Shown here: positions 9,241-18,917 of the stretch, one piece after another | Layout of the letters: every line of letters starts with the position of its first letter | How positions within the stretch are numbered: position 1 is the stretch's first letter | Assembly (NCBI GenBank): GCA_000695325.1 | Contig: AVPN01000126.1 | Location: forward strand, 12,448-40,688 | Length of the DNA stretch: 28,241 nucleotides | Direction: 5' to 3' | DNA from: Pleurobrachia bachei | Lineage: Eukaryota > Ctenophora > Tentaculata > Cydippida > Pleurobrachiidae | Program-made: the position numbers and the translations under genes | Notes under the pieces: model-generated | The model's input: the letters and a program-made list of their open reading frames with translations, nothing else | Databases searched by the model: none | Told to the model about the DNA's origin: nothing

Positions 9241-9296
9241 GTACTGTCTGGCGGCACCAGACCCCATTTTGTACTGTTGGTGCCGCCAAACAGTAC
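9241..9296. mobile_element. GGCGGCGCC palindromic element, copy 4 (best hairpin)
   Basis: GTACTGTCTGGCGGCACCA (9241-9259) and TGGTGCCGCCAAACAGTAC (9278-9296) form a 19-bp stem with one mismatch and an 18-nt loop. Lies just left of the channel duplication start. Confidence 0.8.
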
Positions 9297-9306
9297 TACC
9301 ACTGAC

Positions 9307-11850
9307 CTCACCCTACCTCTTCAGACGATACTATGGTTGTGTAACAGTGTCCTAATGTCACTGATCGTACTGGAACAGCTAACAAGGGTCCTGGTATCAG
9401 GACGGGGCTACCTATCCGTGCTGAATAACAGATGGGAGGTTGTTACTGTTACAATAGCATTCCTCTCAATGCTAACATACTGGATACTGTAAGATATTTT
9501 ATATTTTGTGTTTTATCATTACCTCTTTCCATTTTCGCGTTTGACATTAACTTTTACAGACGTGAAGAATAGTAATATTTGATCCCCAATATGAAATGTT
9601 CTCTTCATACCCCCCCCCACAGGAAGATAGTTATAGCTAGTGAACACAAGGTGGTGGAGGTGTTTCATGTGAGTTGGGTACTAGGGCTGATCCTCCGACC
9701 TAGCATCCTGGGAAACATACTGGTCTTCTTCTACCAGGTATATCACACCACTCACACCACTGGAGACTGTCACCACTGCATCTGATCAGCCACTCACAAA
9801 ACTCACACCACGTATAAAATCACACTGCTGTAGACAAACTGTGATTCGTTATCTGAGTCAATATTACCATCTACCAATCCTAGATAGAAAGGAGTGATTC
9901 ACCAACCCTCATCCTTATCCCAGGTTACCTATGTCATAGCGGAGCTGTTTCTGTTTATTATCATCATTGTCTACGTATTTCTGGGTATCGGTCTAGAGCT
10001 CTTCTCTATCATGTCTGACGGGGAAGATGACTACTTCGAGGTTTTCCAGTGTGGCGCGGTGAGTAATATAGAATATAGTGAGAATTAGAGCAGTATCTTG
10101 AGTTATCTTTACATGCCGGATCTTTTGATTCCCTAGAGCTGCCAATCTAAATCTTTCTGGTGCCACAGACCGCATCTGAGAATCAAATCGGGAACTGGCG
10201 CCGCTGCAGACACCTCTAAATCCAGATACAACGAACTAACAACTCTCCTACCCCCAAACAGGGATTTAAGAATGCAGGCTGTGGTTTGTTTACCCTATTC
10301 CAACTGATCACCTCCTCCAACTGGCACGATGTAATGAACTCAGTTGAAAAGGCCAGTGGATACTGGGCATATCTCTACTTCTGTATCTACTACTTTGTGA
10401 TCAACATGGTGCTGTTGGATTTAACAATTGCAATGACAATTGAGATGTACAATGCGATCAGTAACAAGTACTTTAATATCAAGGAAGATGGAGAGAATGA
10501 TCAGGGGATATACTTTGCGGTAAGATGGTGTGTGGTGGTGGGGGTGGTGTGGTAAAAGAAGTGGTATGATTTGAAGCAGAGTTCCATGATCTGTACAGCT
10601 CTCAATTGCAATCATAACCACAGCTCACAATGACCTCGCCTCTCCTCTATACCAGGTGGATGATAAGCCAGGTCGTGCCATCTTTACCCACCAGATGTTC
10701 AATGCAGGGGGAGCTAGGTCAAGGAGAAACACCCAGACTCAGAAGGTCTTGCAGGTACGGAGAAGCTAAACTAATCCTTAACTAGTCTTAAATTTCTAGA
10801 CCTCCTAATCTTAATATACAACCCTTGCCCCTCCAACCCATCTCCATCCCATCTCTGCAAACCCACCCTATCTCCAGTCTCCACTCCATTATGAACCACA
10901 CATACCCAAACTCCGCCCCACCCATAATTCAGGTGATCCATACCCCCTCCCATTCTGAGCCCCCGCCCATAATTAAAATTCAGGTGATCAGGAGCACGTC
11001 AGGTAACTGGAGGCAGAGCGTGGTGAGTGCCAACAACATGATTATAGCCAGTAGTGATCTGGACAAGATCCAGGCTGCCATTGAGAAGGAGAAGGTAGGA
11101 CACGGCACTGACAAGGGACAACTCTACCTGGGGGACGGGAAGGATGATGCAATAAATGTCAAGGTGCTGATGGATGAAAAGGTACGCGATTCTGTCCGTC
11201 TCCCCATTCTGAACGTCAACCCAAGACCGGTGCCCTACATGGTGTTTGAAAGATATATTTCAAACCTGAGTTATACACTGCTTCCTTTCCTAGGTTCACG
11301 AGTCTAAGAATCTGGATAAGCCGGAGTGCATCCTCTACCTGTGGGCTCCGGTAGTGGACCACACGAAATCTAAAGTTGGGGAACTGGTGATGGAGATCAA
11401 GGACCACCATTCTCATGACGCGACCATCAAAATCAACCTTAACACCGATATGTAGGGGCTATTTATATCTTGATATCTATCATTCATCCCTTCCCTCTAG
11501 ATAATATACATCTCATAGAGGGCCAGCCTTTTCCCTTTTCCCTGACCGAGATCCCAAGTCACCACACCGAGTGACCATGATACAACTCCCCTTCTCCTTC
11601 CTCAGGGAGCCACTATTTGCCGAGGTAGTGAACATGTCCAACACTACAGACTGCTTCTTCACCAACATGATCACCTTCTCCCGGGCCCATGATGACCCTG
11701 ACTGGAAATGGCACGGTGTTCACAGACAACCCTGGAGTATCAGGAAACAACAGAGAATTCATTTGAGGAATGACAATATTAGTGTGATTATCCCCCTAGT
11801 TGGGCCGGGCGATGAGGAAAAAGAGGGCAGGGATTTAGCTGACTTTGGAA
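9307..11850 (+). CDS. two-pore channel domain II and proximal tail, duplicated block copy A
   Basis: Exons 9325-9488, 9623-9737, 9924-10058, 10262-10519, 10656-10754, 10984-11181, 11294-11451 and 11606 to about 11850 read on in phase. They give S2 (LWLCNSVLMSLIVLEQL), S3 (WEVVTVTIAFLSMLTYWIL), an S4 with almost no charge (LGLILRPSILGNILVFFYQ), S5 (AELFLFIIIIVYVFLGIGLE), the pore (LFTLFQLITSSNWHDVM), S6 (YFCIYYFVINMVLLDLTIAM), then cytosolic tail. The pore matches TPC1 (LFELTVVNNWYIIM) except that the first filter Asn is Ser. The last exon is cut at about 11850, where the sequence jumps back to the intron before S2, so copy A lacks the rest of its last exon. Splicing from 11451 to 14224 would restore a full reading frame. 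Confidence 0.88.
10153..10211. mobile_element. GGCGGCGCC palindromic element, copy 5
   Basis: CTTTCTGGTGCCACAGACC, then GAGAATCAAATCGGG, then CTGGCGCCGCTGCAGAC. Present in this intron of copy A but missing from the matching intron of copy B (about 12762-12785). Confidence 0.65.
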
Positions 11851-14506
11851 GACCTCACCCTACCTCTTCAGACGATACTATGGTTGTGTAACAGTGTCCT
11901 AATGTCACTGATCGTACTGGAACAGCTAACAAGGGTCCTGGTATCAGGACGGGGCTACCTATCCGTGCTGAATAACAGATGGGAGGTTGTTACTGTTACA
12001 ATAGCATTCCTCTCAATGCTAACATACTGGATACTGTAAGATATTATATATTTTGTGTTTTATCATTACCTCTTTCCATTTTCGCGTTTGACATTAACTT
12101 TTACAGACGTGAAGAATAGTAATATTTGATCCCCAATATGAAATGTTCTCTTCATACCCCCCCCCACAGGAAGATAGTTATAGCTAGTGAACACAAGGTG
12201 GTGGAGGTGTTTCATGTGAGTTGGGTACTAGGGCTGATCCTCCGACCTAGCAAAGATAGTTATAGCTAGTGAACACAAGGTGGTGGAGGTGTTTCATGTG
12301 AGCTGGGTACTAGGACTAATCCTCCGACCCAGTATCCTGGGAAACATACTGGTCTTCTTCTACCAGGTATATCACACCACTCACACCACTGGAGACTGTC
12401 ACCACTGCATCTGATCAGCCACTCACAAAACTCACACCACGTATAAAATCACACTGCTGTAGACAAACTGTGATTCGTTATCTGAGTCAATATTACCATC
12501 TACCAATCCTAGATAGAAAGGAGTGATTCACCAACCCTCATCCTTATCCCAGGTTACCTATGTCATAGCGGAGCTGTTTCTGTTTATTATCATCATTGTC
12601 TACGTATTTCTGGGTATCGGTCTAGAGCTCTTCTCTATCATGTCTGACGGGGAAGATGACTACTTCGAGGTTTTCCAGTGTGGAGCGGTGAGTAATATAG
12701 AATATAGTGAGAATTAGAGTAGTACATGTTATTTTGACATGCCGGATCTTTTGATTCCCATAGAGTGTGTCAGGCACTCTATAATCCAGGTACAATGAAC
12801 TAACAACAACTATCCTAACCCCCTACACAGGGATTCAAAAATGCAGGCTGTGGTTTATTCACCCTATTCCAACTGATCACCTCCTCCAACTGGCACGATG
12901 TAATGAACTCAGTCGAAAAGGCCAGTGGATACTGGGCGTATCTCTACTTTTGTATCTACTACTTTGTGATCAATATGGTGCTGTTGGATTTAACCATTGC
13001 CATGACGATTGAGATGTACAATGCGATCAGCAACAAGTATTTTAATATAAAGGAAGATGGGGAGAATGATCAGGGGATATACTTTGCGGTAAGATGATGG
13101 GGGTGTAGGGTGGGGTGTGTGGTAAAAGTGTCATCGTTTGTTATAGAGTTCCGTAATTTGAACAGCTCACAACCACTCCTTACAACCGTCAATCATCCAC
13201 AACCAGACCTCAAAAAACCCCCTTACAATGAACTCACCTCTCCTTTATCGCAGGTTGATGATAAGCCAGGTCGGGCCATCTTCACCCACCAGATGTTTAA
13301 TGCAGGGGGAGCCAGGTCAAGGAGAAACACCCAGACTCAGAAAGTCTTGCAGGTACCTCAAAATCATCCATCTTCTAGAACATCTCCTACCAACTCTACC
13401 TATCCCCCAGTCCTACCCAATCCACCCTATCTCCAGTTTCCACCCTCTTCTTAACCACACATACCCCAACTCCTCTCCACTTTGATGATCCATCCCCCAC
13501 TCTGATTCAGGTGATCAGGAGCACGTCAGGTAACTGGAGGCAGAGCGTGGTGAGTGCCAACAACATGATTATAGCCAGTAGTGATCTGGACAAGATCCAG
13601 GCTGCCATTGAGAAGGAGAAGGTAGGACACGGCGCTGACAAGGGACAACTATACCTGGGGGATGGGAAGGATGATGCAATTAATGTCAAGGTGCTCATGG
13701 ATGAAAAGGTACGTGATTCTGTCTCTCCCATTCTGGATGTGAATCCAAGACCGGGTCTGGAGTCACTGGACATGAGTATTATATCAAAGACTAAGAGCTT
13801 GCTAGGGTGTTTGAAAGAGATGTAACCTCGATTATACAGTGGGACCCTGATTTAGCCGACGAAAGTTTTTCCGGTAAATCAGGGTCCGACTATACACACC
13901 AACCTTTCCTAGGTGCACGAGTCTAAGAACCTGGATAAGCCAGAGTGTATTCTGTACCTGTGGGCTCCCGTGGTGGATCACACCAAGTCTAAAGTTGGGG
14001 AATTGGTGATGGAAATAAAGGATCACCATTCTCATGATGCAACCATCAAAATCAACCTTAACACCGATATGTAGGGGCTACTTGTTTCTTGTTTTCGATC
14101 ATCTATCCCTTCCCTAGATTACTCATATCCTATAGAGAACCAGCATGGCTACCCCTTTCCCTAACCAAGATCCCCAGTCATCACCCCGATTTACCCTACA
14201 ACTCCCCCTTCCCCCTCTCTCAGGGAGCCATTATTTGCCGAGGTAGTGAACATGTCCAACACTACTGACTGCTTCTTCACCAACATGATCACCTTCTCCC
14301 GAGCCCATGATGATCCAGATTGGAAATGGCATGGTGTTCACAGACAGCCCTGGAGCATTAGAAAACAACAAAGGATCCATTTGAGGAATGATAATATTAG
14401 TGTGATTATCCCCCTCGTTGGGCCGGGAGACGAGGACAAAGAGGGCAGGGATTTAGCTGACTTTGGAACTGAAAATCTGCTGATCGCTCAGATAACCGGG
14501 TACCAG
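11851..14506 (+). CDS. two-pore channel domain II and proximal tail, duplicated block copy B
   Basis: The same exons again: 11872-12035, a disturbed S3-S4 exon at 12170-12366, 12553-12687, 12831-13088, 13254-13352, 13511-13708, 13913-14070 and 14224-14506. The last is complete and ends ITGYQ at a good donor. Exon 12831-13088 differs from copy A at about a dozen bases, all silent. Over the tail exons I saw only about two replacements (GTDKG to GADKG, DEEKE to DEDKE). From 11851 to about 12700 the block is nearly identical to copy A apart from a short segment; beyond that, introns diverge strongly. The S3-S4 exon carries an internal 82-bp duplication that shifts the frame, so this copy alone cannot give a normal channel. 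Confidence 0.85.
12171..12335. repeat. 82-bp internal direct duplication in the copy B S3-S4 exon
   Basis: The segment starting AAGATAGTTATAGCTAGTG at 12171 is repeated at 12253, an offset of 82 bp, not a multiple of three. The first copy is identical to copy A (9624 onward); the second carries different silent bases. It looks like a switch from one allele or paralogue to the other with overlap. Confidence 0.92.
13835..13892. mobile_element. small pogo/Tigger-like MITE, copy 2
   Basis: TACAGTGGGACCCTGATTTA at the left and TAAATCAGGGTCCGACTATA at the right, in a copy B intron. The matching copy A intron (near 11265-11275) reads straight through GAGTTATACACTG, so the insertion at a TA site is visible as presence versus absence. 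Confidence 0.75.
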
Positions 14507-14650
14507 GTAGGTGCAGTTAGAATACCAAGTACTGTGACCACATCTCACCATAACCGTTATTAGCATATTAGTGCATGCAAGAGGTATGCAAAATCCATAC
14601 AAAATGTCTATATTTCGACAAAAATAATAAACTCGTCACAAATCTGTTAG

Positions 14651-16482
14651 AAAACCAGGAAGAGGTGGGATGCGAAACAGGAAGATATCAAAAATCTGAA
14701 GACCAAGTTTACAGATGTTTCCTACTTACTAGAAAATAACGCTTACCGGATATTCAAAGCAACACGACAATGGTTAGTGCACTCTTTCCAGCTGTCTGAC
14801 AGGTCGCCAACCCTGTTATGACAGTTTCTCTGTTTCTCATTCCTTCTTCTTTTCACAACTCCCAATCCCAGGTCTACAGAATCCCGGCTGAGGTTAGATG
14901 CAGAAGGGACGACTAGCGAGTCGAATGAGAGTGAGGGTAGCAAAGCGAAGGAGAAGGAAGAGGGAGGAGGACAGGTGTACGTTATCAAATCTGAGAACAA
15001 TACAGATCCCCGGGATACCAACCACGCCAAAAGAAGATGGGATACCATCACCAGAAATGAACTTAGCAAGGTAGGATGTTCTTGAATTGTACATGAGATG
15101 GATTACCTTTGCTAGGAGACAAAATAACCTTCACCATCTGTCTGGCGGAGCCTGACCACGTTTCGATTCTCAAAACAGTTCGCTCAGTTTCAGATCATGT
15201 CTTCGCCGCCAGACAGCTTATTATTGCACCACACTTCTTAACCACCCTTACATGCCTCAGACCGCACGGGCTATTTGGAGTAGTTCGGGGAAGAAGCCAG
15301 CCCCTCTAGTCCGTAACAAGACTCTGAGTCAGCTAATGATGGGAAACAATACAACAGATAACATTAGGTAACAACTCAGAACTCCCACGGTTACCATGGT
15401 TACCATGGTTACAACCAGACTAAATTTTCCAATGTCCAATTACTATACATTACTCAGGAAACTGAAGGATCTGTCACTAAAGGATTCTGATAAATCAAGG
15501 ATAAGGAAGGCGTTCAGCAAATCTCCATCCCCTTCTCTATCCAGTATAGAGAGCAAGAAATCAAGGAGCAAGAGCCGGGGCAAGAGTAACAATAAGAGTG
15601 ATTCTGAAGACTCAGAGTCCTCTGAAGATGATGATGAGGCGAGCGAATCTAAATCCAACACCCGAGATACCCCAGGAAGTGTGAAGAAGCTGATCGAGTC
15701 TGTTTATGGCAGTAAGGACTCCCTATCCCTCGATCTATTGGTTATTCCCGATGGGGCCAGAGGAAGGAAGAGCTCTGCGTCTTCTATCATTAGCTCTAGC
15801 TGTCTACCGAGTAAGTGGTTGTGGGTACTAAGCTTAGCTAAGGTAGTGAGTAGGTGTGTGATAACAGATACAAACCCAAAATGATCTAAATATTAGGTTG
15901 TTCCACAATGATCGGGAATGGGGGTTTAACTAAAAATTAGCCAACTTAGGGAAATTCTGGCAACAGCATCGTGTTTTTGGGATATTTAAAGCCCTTTCCA
16001 ACCCAACCCAAAAATGCCCAAGTACCCTTCCCAACCTCCCCTATCCCCTCTTACAGTTTCAGAAAAGAGTGGCAGTGATGGTGAGGAAGAGGATCCCAGG
16101 AGAAGTGCGGTGTCTCCCATGAAGGATCTTGTAAAGTCAGTCAGGGCCAAGATGACAAATCCACTCAAGTTCCAAATGACGGTAACAGACCCGGAGGGAG
16201 AACGATTGACACCACCTGATGATAAATCGGAGAGAGGTAAGGAAGGGGTAGGAGATGGGGTGGGAGTTAAAGAAAGGGTGGAATTCGCGTGCTACCCCCT
16301 CCGTTACGCGGCCAAGGGCTGGGAGAGAGGAAAGCAATAGGTGTGAGGAAGAAGATTACAAAACCAAACTAATCAAACCAACTCACCTAGCTCGGAGGTC
16401 CATTGGCTCCATAGGCAGTGAGGATAAGGAGAAATTAATTGAAACCCGTCGTGGTTCGTCTCCGGCTCGACTTGAAGGGTAG
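14651..16482 (+). CDS. two-pore channel, long charged C-terminal tail
   Basis: Exons 14651-14772, 14872-15070, 15261-15367, 15458-15810, 16057-16236 and 16391-16482 (TAG) follow 14224-14506 with all phases matching. With the four exons after S6 they make a cytosolic tail of about 600 residues, against roughly 100 in human TPC1. The first part (10656-14506) looks folded, with blocks such as CILYLWAPVVDHTKSKVGEL, WHGVHRQPWSIRKQQRIHLR and NISVIIPLVGPG; I recognise no family. The distal part is low-complexity and charged: GSKAKEKEEGGG, then KSRSKSRGKSNNKSDSEDSE, an acidic SSEDDDE run, and SP sites (KSPSPS, AVSPMK, GSSPARLEG at the end). These suggest phosphorylation. No stop or phase break occurs between channel and tail, so I treat it as one gene; a separate gene starting near 14650 is less likely because no start is needed. 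Confidence 0.8.
15138..15216. mobile_element. GGCGGCGCC palindromic element, copy 6
   Basis: CTGTCTGGCGGAG at the left and CTTCGCCGCCAGACAG at the right form a clear terminal inverted repeat; 79 bp, with GATTCTCAAAA in the interior. In a tail intron of the channel. Confidence 0.8.
15388..15412. repeat. short burst of GGTTACCATG repeat
   Basis: Three GGTTACCAT units, the reverse complement of the GTAACCATG minisatellite family. Confidence 0.85.
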
Positions 16483-17074
16483 TCCCATGCATTTCTCTCG
16501 ATAATCAAAAGACTGGAAAACAGAGGGTTGTTTAACTATGATAGGGTTGAATTGTTAGAAGAAACTGATAGTAAGCTGTAAACCCAAACTGTACTTTGAT
16601 ATGTTTTGATATTTTCTGACTCTGTTTTAGCTGTGTTTACTTTTACTGTTTACTAAAATTGTTGAACTGTATTTTGGATTTCTAATCGTATTTGTAGACC
16701 TTGTTTCGTAAGATTTGAACTTTGATTTTGAAGTTATTTTTGTAATTTTAGTGGGTTTACATCTTTTTTCTAACGGAATTTCTGTTTTTTGTCATTCGTA
16801 ACAAAATTTAATCAACACTGTACAATAACACACTGATGACATGCTCACAAATAATGACTCACACACACGAACACTCTGTTTGAATTTCTGGTTTGGTGGC
16901 GCCAGATCCCGATTTGATAGGGTCCACGGCGCCATACATCACGCACTATTTCTCTCGCTAAAATAATTCACTGTCTCTGTTTCGTTTTATTCTGGTCTTC
17001 ACACGCCGACCAGTTTGTAATATCAAGTCCTGTGTGGCAACAACTAATATCTTGCCCACTGAGATCCAACTCTT
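16483..17074. other. intergenic space between convergent genes
   Basis: T-rich, likely containing the 3' UTRs of the channel gene (plus) and the Ly6 gene (minus). No canonical AATAAA was found on the plus strand. Contains one palindromic element (16889-16939). Confidence 0.6.
16889..16939. mobile_element. GGCGGCGCC palindromic element, copy 7
   Basis: CTGGTTTGGTGGCGCCAGAT, then CCGATTTGAT, then CCACGGCGCCATACAT. Shortened member of the family. Confidence 0.6.
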
Positions 17075-17918
17075 TCACACCACTAAAACCATGGTAACCA
17101 TGGTAACCACTAAGGGCACTAAAGTAAAAGAGTATAGTCCGGCAGCATCAGAGGCCCGTTCACCCCCATTACACAGACTAGACATACACCGGGTGCAGTC
17201 TCGAGGGTAGTCCAGGGAGCAGCTGCCGCACCCCGCATAGACCCGGGTAACATTGCTCCGTATAGAGGTGTAGCGATAACACTGGCCACTCAGGCATAAG
17301 ACTGTCGTGCGGCACTGTCCGTCTGTCCCCTCGCAAGCGTAACATTTAGATTTACCTGCAGAACATGGGGTGAGGTGAGGACTCCTCACGGAGAGGGGAA
17401 ATGGGTATTGTATGGGGGTAAGAGATAAGAACATCAAGGTGGGTAGGGGGCGGGGGATAAAGATGAGGTAGAGATAGAAACAGTACTAGACGGTTAAGAG
17501 ACTTCTCTTCGCCTCTCAGAAGGGGAAAAGCGGGTCCAGGTAGTTGGCGGTACAAAGGAACCTAGAAAATCTAGAGGCCATCGGAGACATACATGGGGGA
17601 TTGTATGCCCAAAGTATATTGGCGACATAGACACCTGGACCCTGGTGCGATCCCCATGGTGGGGATCGCACCAGGTGTCTATGTCGCCAACAAAATATAG
17701 TTATTACCTGAACTTTCTGGGCTAGATCCTTCATCGTGCTCGTTCTGTTTGTATGCTAAACTACCCGTTACTGATCGGAAGACAGAGAAGGGTAACAATA
17801 TCGTGTGCCGAACCAACGCTTGAATGATATGAAATATGAATGATATCGAAGTGTTGCTGCTATATTTATTACCTAAAAAGAGAGCCAGTACTATGGCGTT
17901 GAGATGTAACCTGGCCAT
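17075..17918 (-). CDS. Ly6/Quiver-like GPI-anchored three-finger protein
   Basis: Two exons, 17918-17873 and 17355-17075, join in phase (G plus GT gives Gly) to make a 108-residue protein. It starts with a signal peptide (MARLHLNAIVLALFLG). A single cysteine-rich domain follows: KCYAC, DGQC, VLC, SGQC, GCGSC, DCTRC and SLCNGG. The opening CYxC and closing CN are the marks of the Ly6/uPAR fold, and the C-x-x-C before the final CN resembles the invertebrate Quiver/Sleepless type more than the vertebrate CC. There is one N-glycosylation sequon (NVT). The C-terminus is a hydrophobic tail (SFTLVPLVVTMVTMVLVV) after small residues (SDAAG), typical of a GPI attachment signal. Ly6 proteins act at the outer cell surface, often on receptors or channels; this one's partner is unknown. 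Convergent with the channel gene, stop codons 593 bp apart. Confidence 0.88.
17089..17108. repeat. GTAACCATG repeat inside the Ly6 coding exon
   Basis: Two units of ACCATGGTA here encode the VTMVTMV part of the hydrophobic GPI signal. The same motif forms the 22-bp minisatellites at 1-85 and 5041-5325. Confidence 0.8.
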
Positions 17919-18911
17919 GATGTGACAACTTGCTGTTTGACTTATATCTGGACAGGAATAAGTTTAGAATGGCTAAATCATAAGGTCTCATACAACCCTG
18001 AAAAAGCTTATTGAGTAAGCTCCTATGAACACATGTAACTCCCCAACTAACTCTCAAATAAAGTGCACAAGAAAGATCAACTCCTCCTAAATTTTAGTTT
18101 GTCTAGAAGCCAAGCGGAACTATAAAGAGATAAACTGGAGTTACAAGAATTACTTGGCGGGCACAAACAACCAATGATCTCAGCCCATCATATCTCCCTA
18201 TCTTGGCATCTCTTTCTTTATCTGAGATATAGTATCTCTCTCATTCTCCCTCTCTCAGTCTCCTGAAGATCAAGATTAAAGTCGCACTGATTGTGCACAT
18301 GTGTAAAACTCTAAACCTCCTGAGAACAAGCAATCGTATAACATAAGATGATTCCTCTTCTCTGAGGAAAGAAAAAGTACCGAACAATTACACAATATAA
18401 CGCTAAATGACTCATTGAGTGACTCATTAATAGGATAAACCGTAAATAAAGGAAGATTGCCAACTACGTTAATTGGTAACAATCAAGTGAGATAATTTAT
18501 CGGCGGGAATTATAATCTGTGATTGTTTTTAATTGTTGTGTACTGTTTAGGAAGGAACATGACGTGTCCAAATTGAGTCTTTATAGTCACTGATATTGGA
18601 AATACACCTAGTGATGAACTACGTACGCCTACTTTCTACCATTGCAGCTAGAAAGTAGGCAACGGGTTTTGCGTGGAAGCTGTGGCATAGTTCTATTGAA
18701 CAATCATTCTCACGTCAGGAGCCGGTGTGACTTTCATTAGTGCAGTGACAATGCAGCATTATGACATTGCATTATATGTGAGCAGATATCTGTACAAGAC
18801 ATGTGGGAATCTCACACATACTAAACGGGTGGGAAACTATTGATCGCGTGGGAAGATTGGACAATGCAGCTCGTGCCAACTTTGCAGTTGTACAGATAGA
18901 GACTTAAACCA
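17412..18911. repeat. 1.5-kb tandem duplication, copy 1 (Ly6 intron, exon 1 and upstream region)
   Basis: Matches 18918-20410 almost base for base over about 1.5 kb, with a few small indels. It includes the Ly6 intron, the signal-peptide exon and about 1 kb of putative promoter. This copy keeps the ATG. Confidence 0.95.
17619..17690. repeat. near-perfect 30-bp inverted repeat
   Basis: Left arm TTGGCGACATAGACACCTGG then TGCGATCCCC; the right arm is its exact complement, except that the left arm has 7 extra bases (ACCCTGG). The loop is only about 5 nt. Lies in the Ly6 intron and would form a long hairpin in the pre-mRNA. Confidence 0.9.
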
Positions 18912-18917
18912 GGGTGA

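Noticed and set aside
17352-17734. Minus-strand frames between the two Ly6 exons
   Set aside because: They lie in the intron, and the two coding exons join in phase without them.
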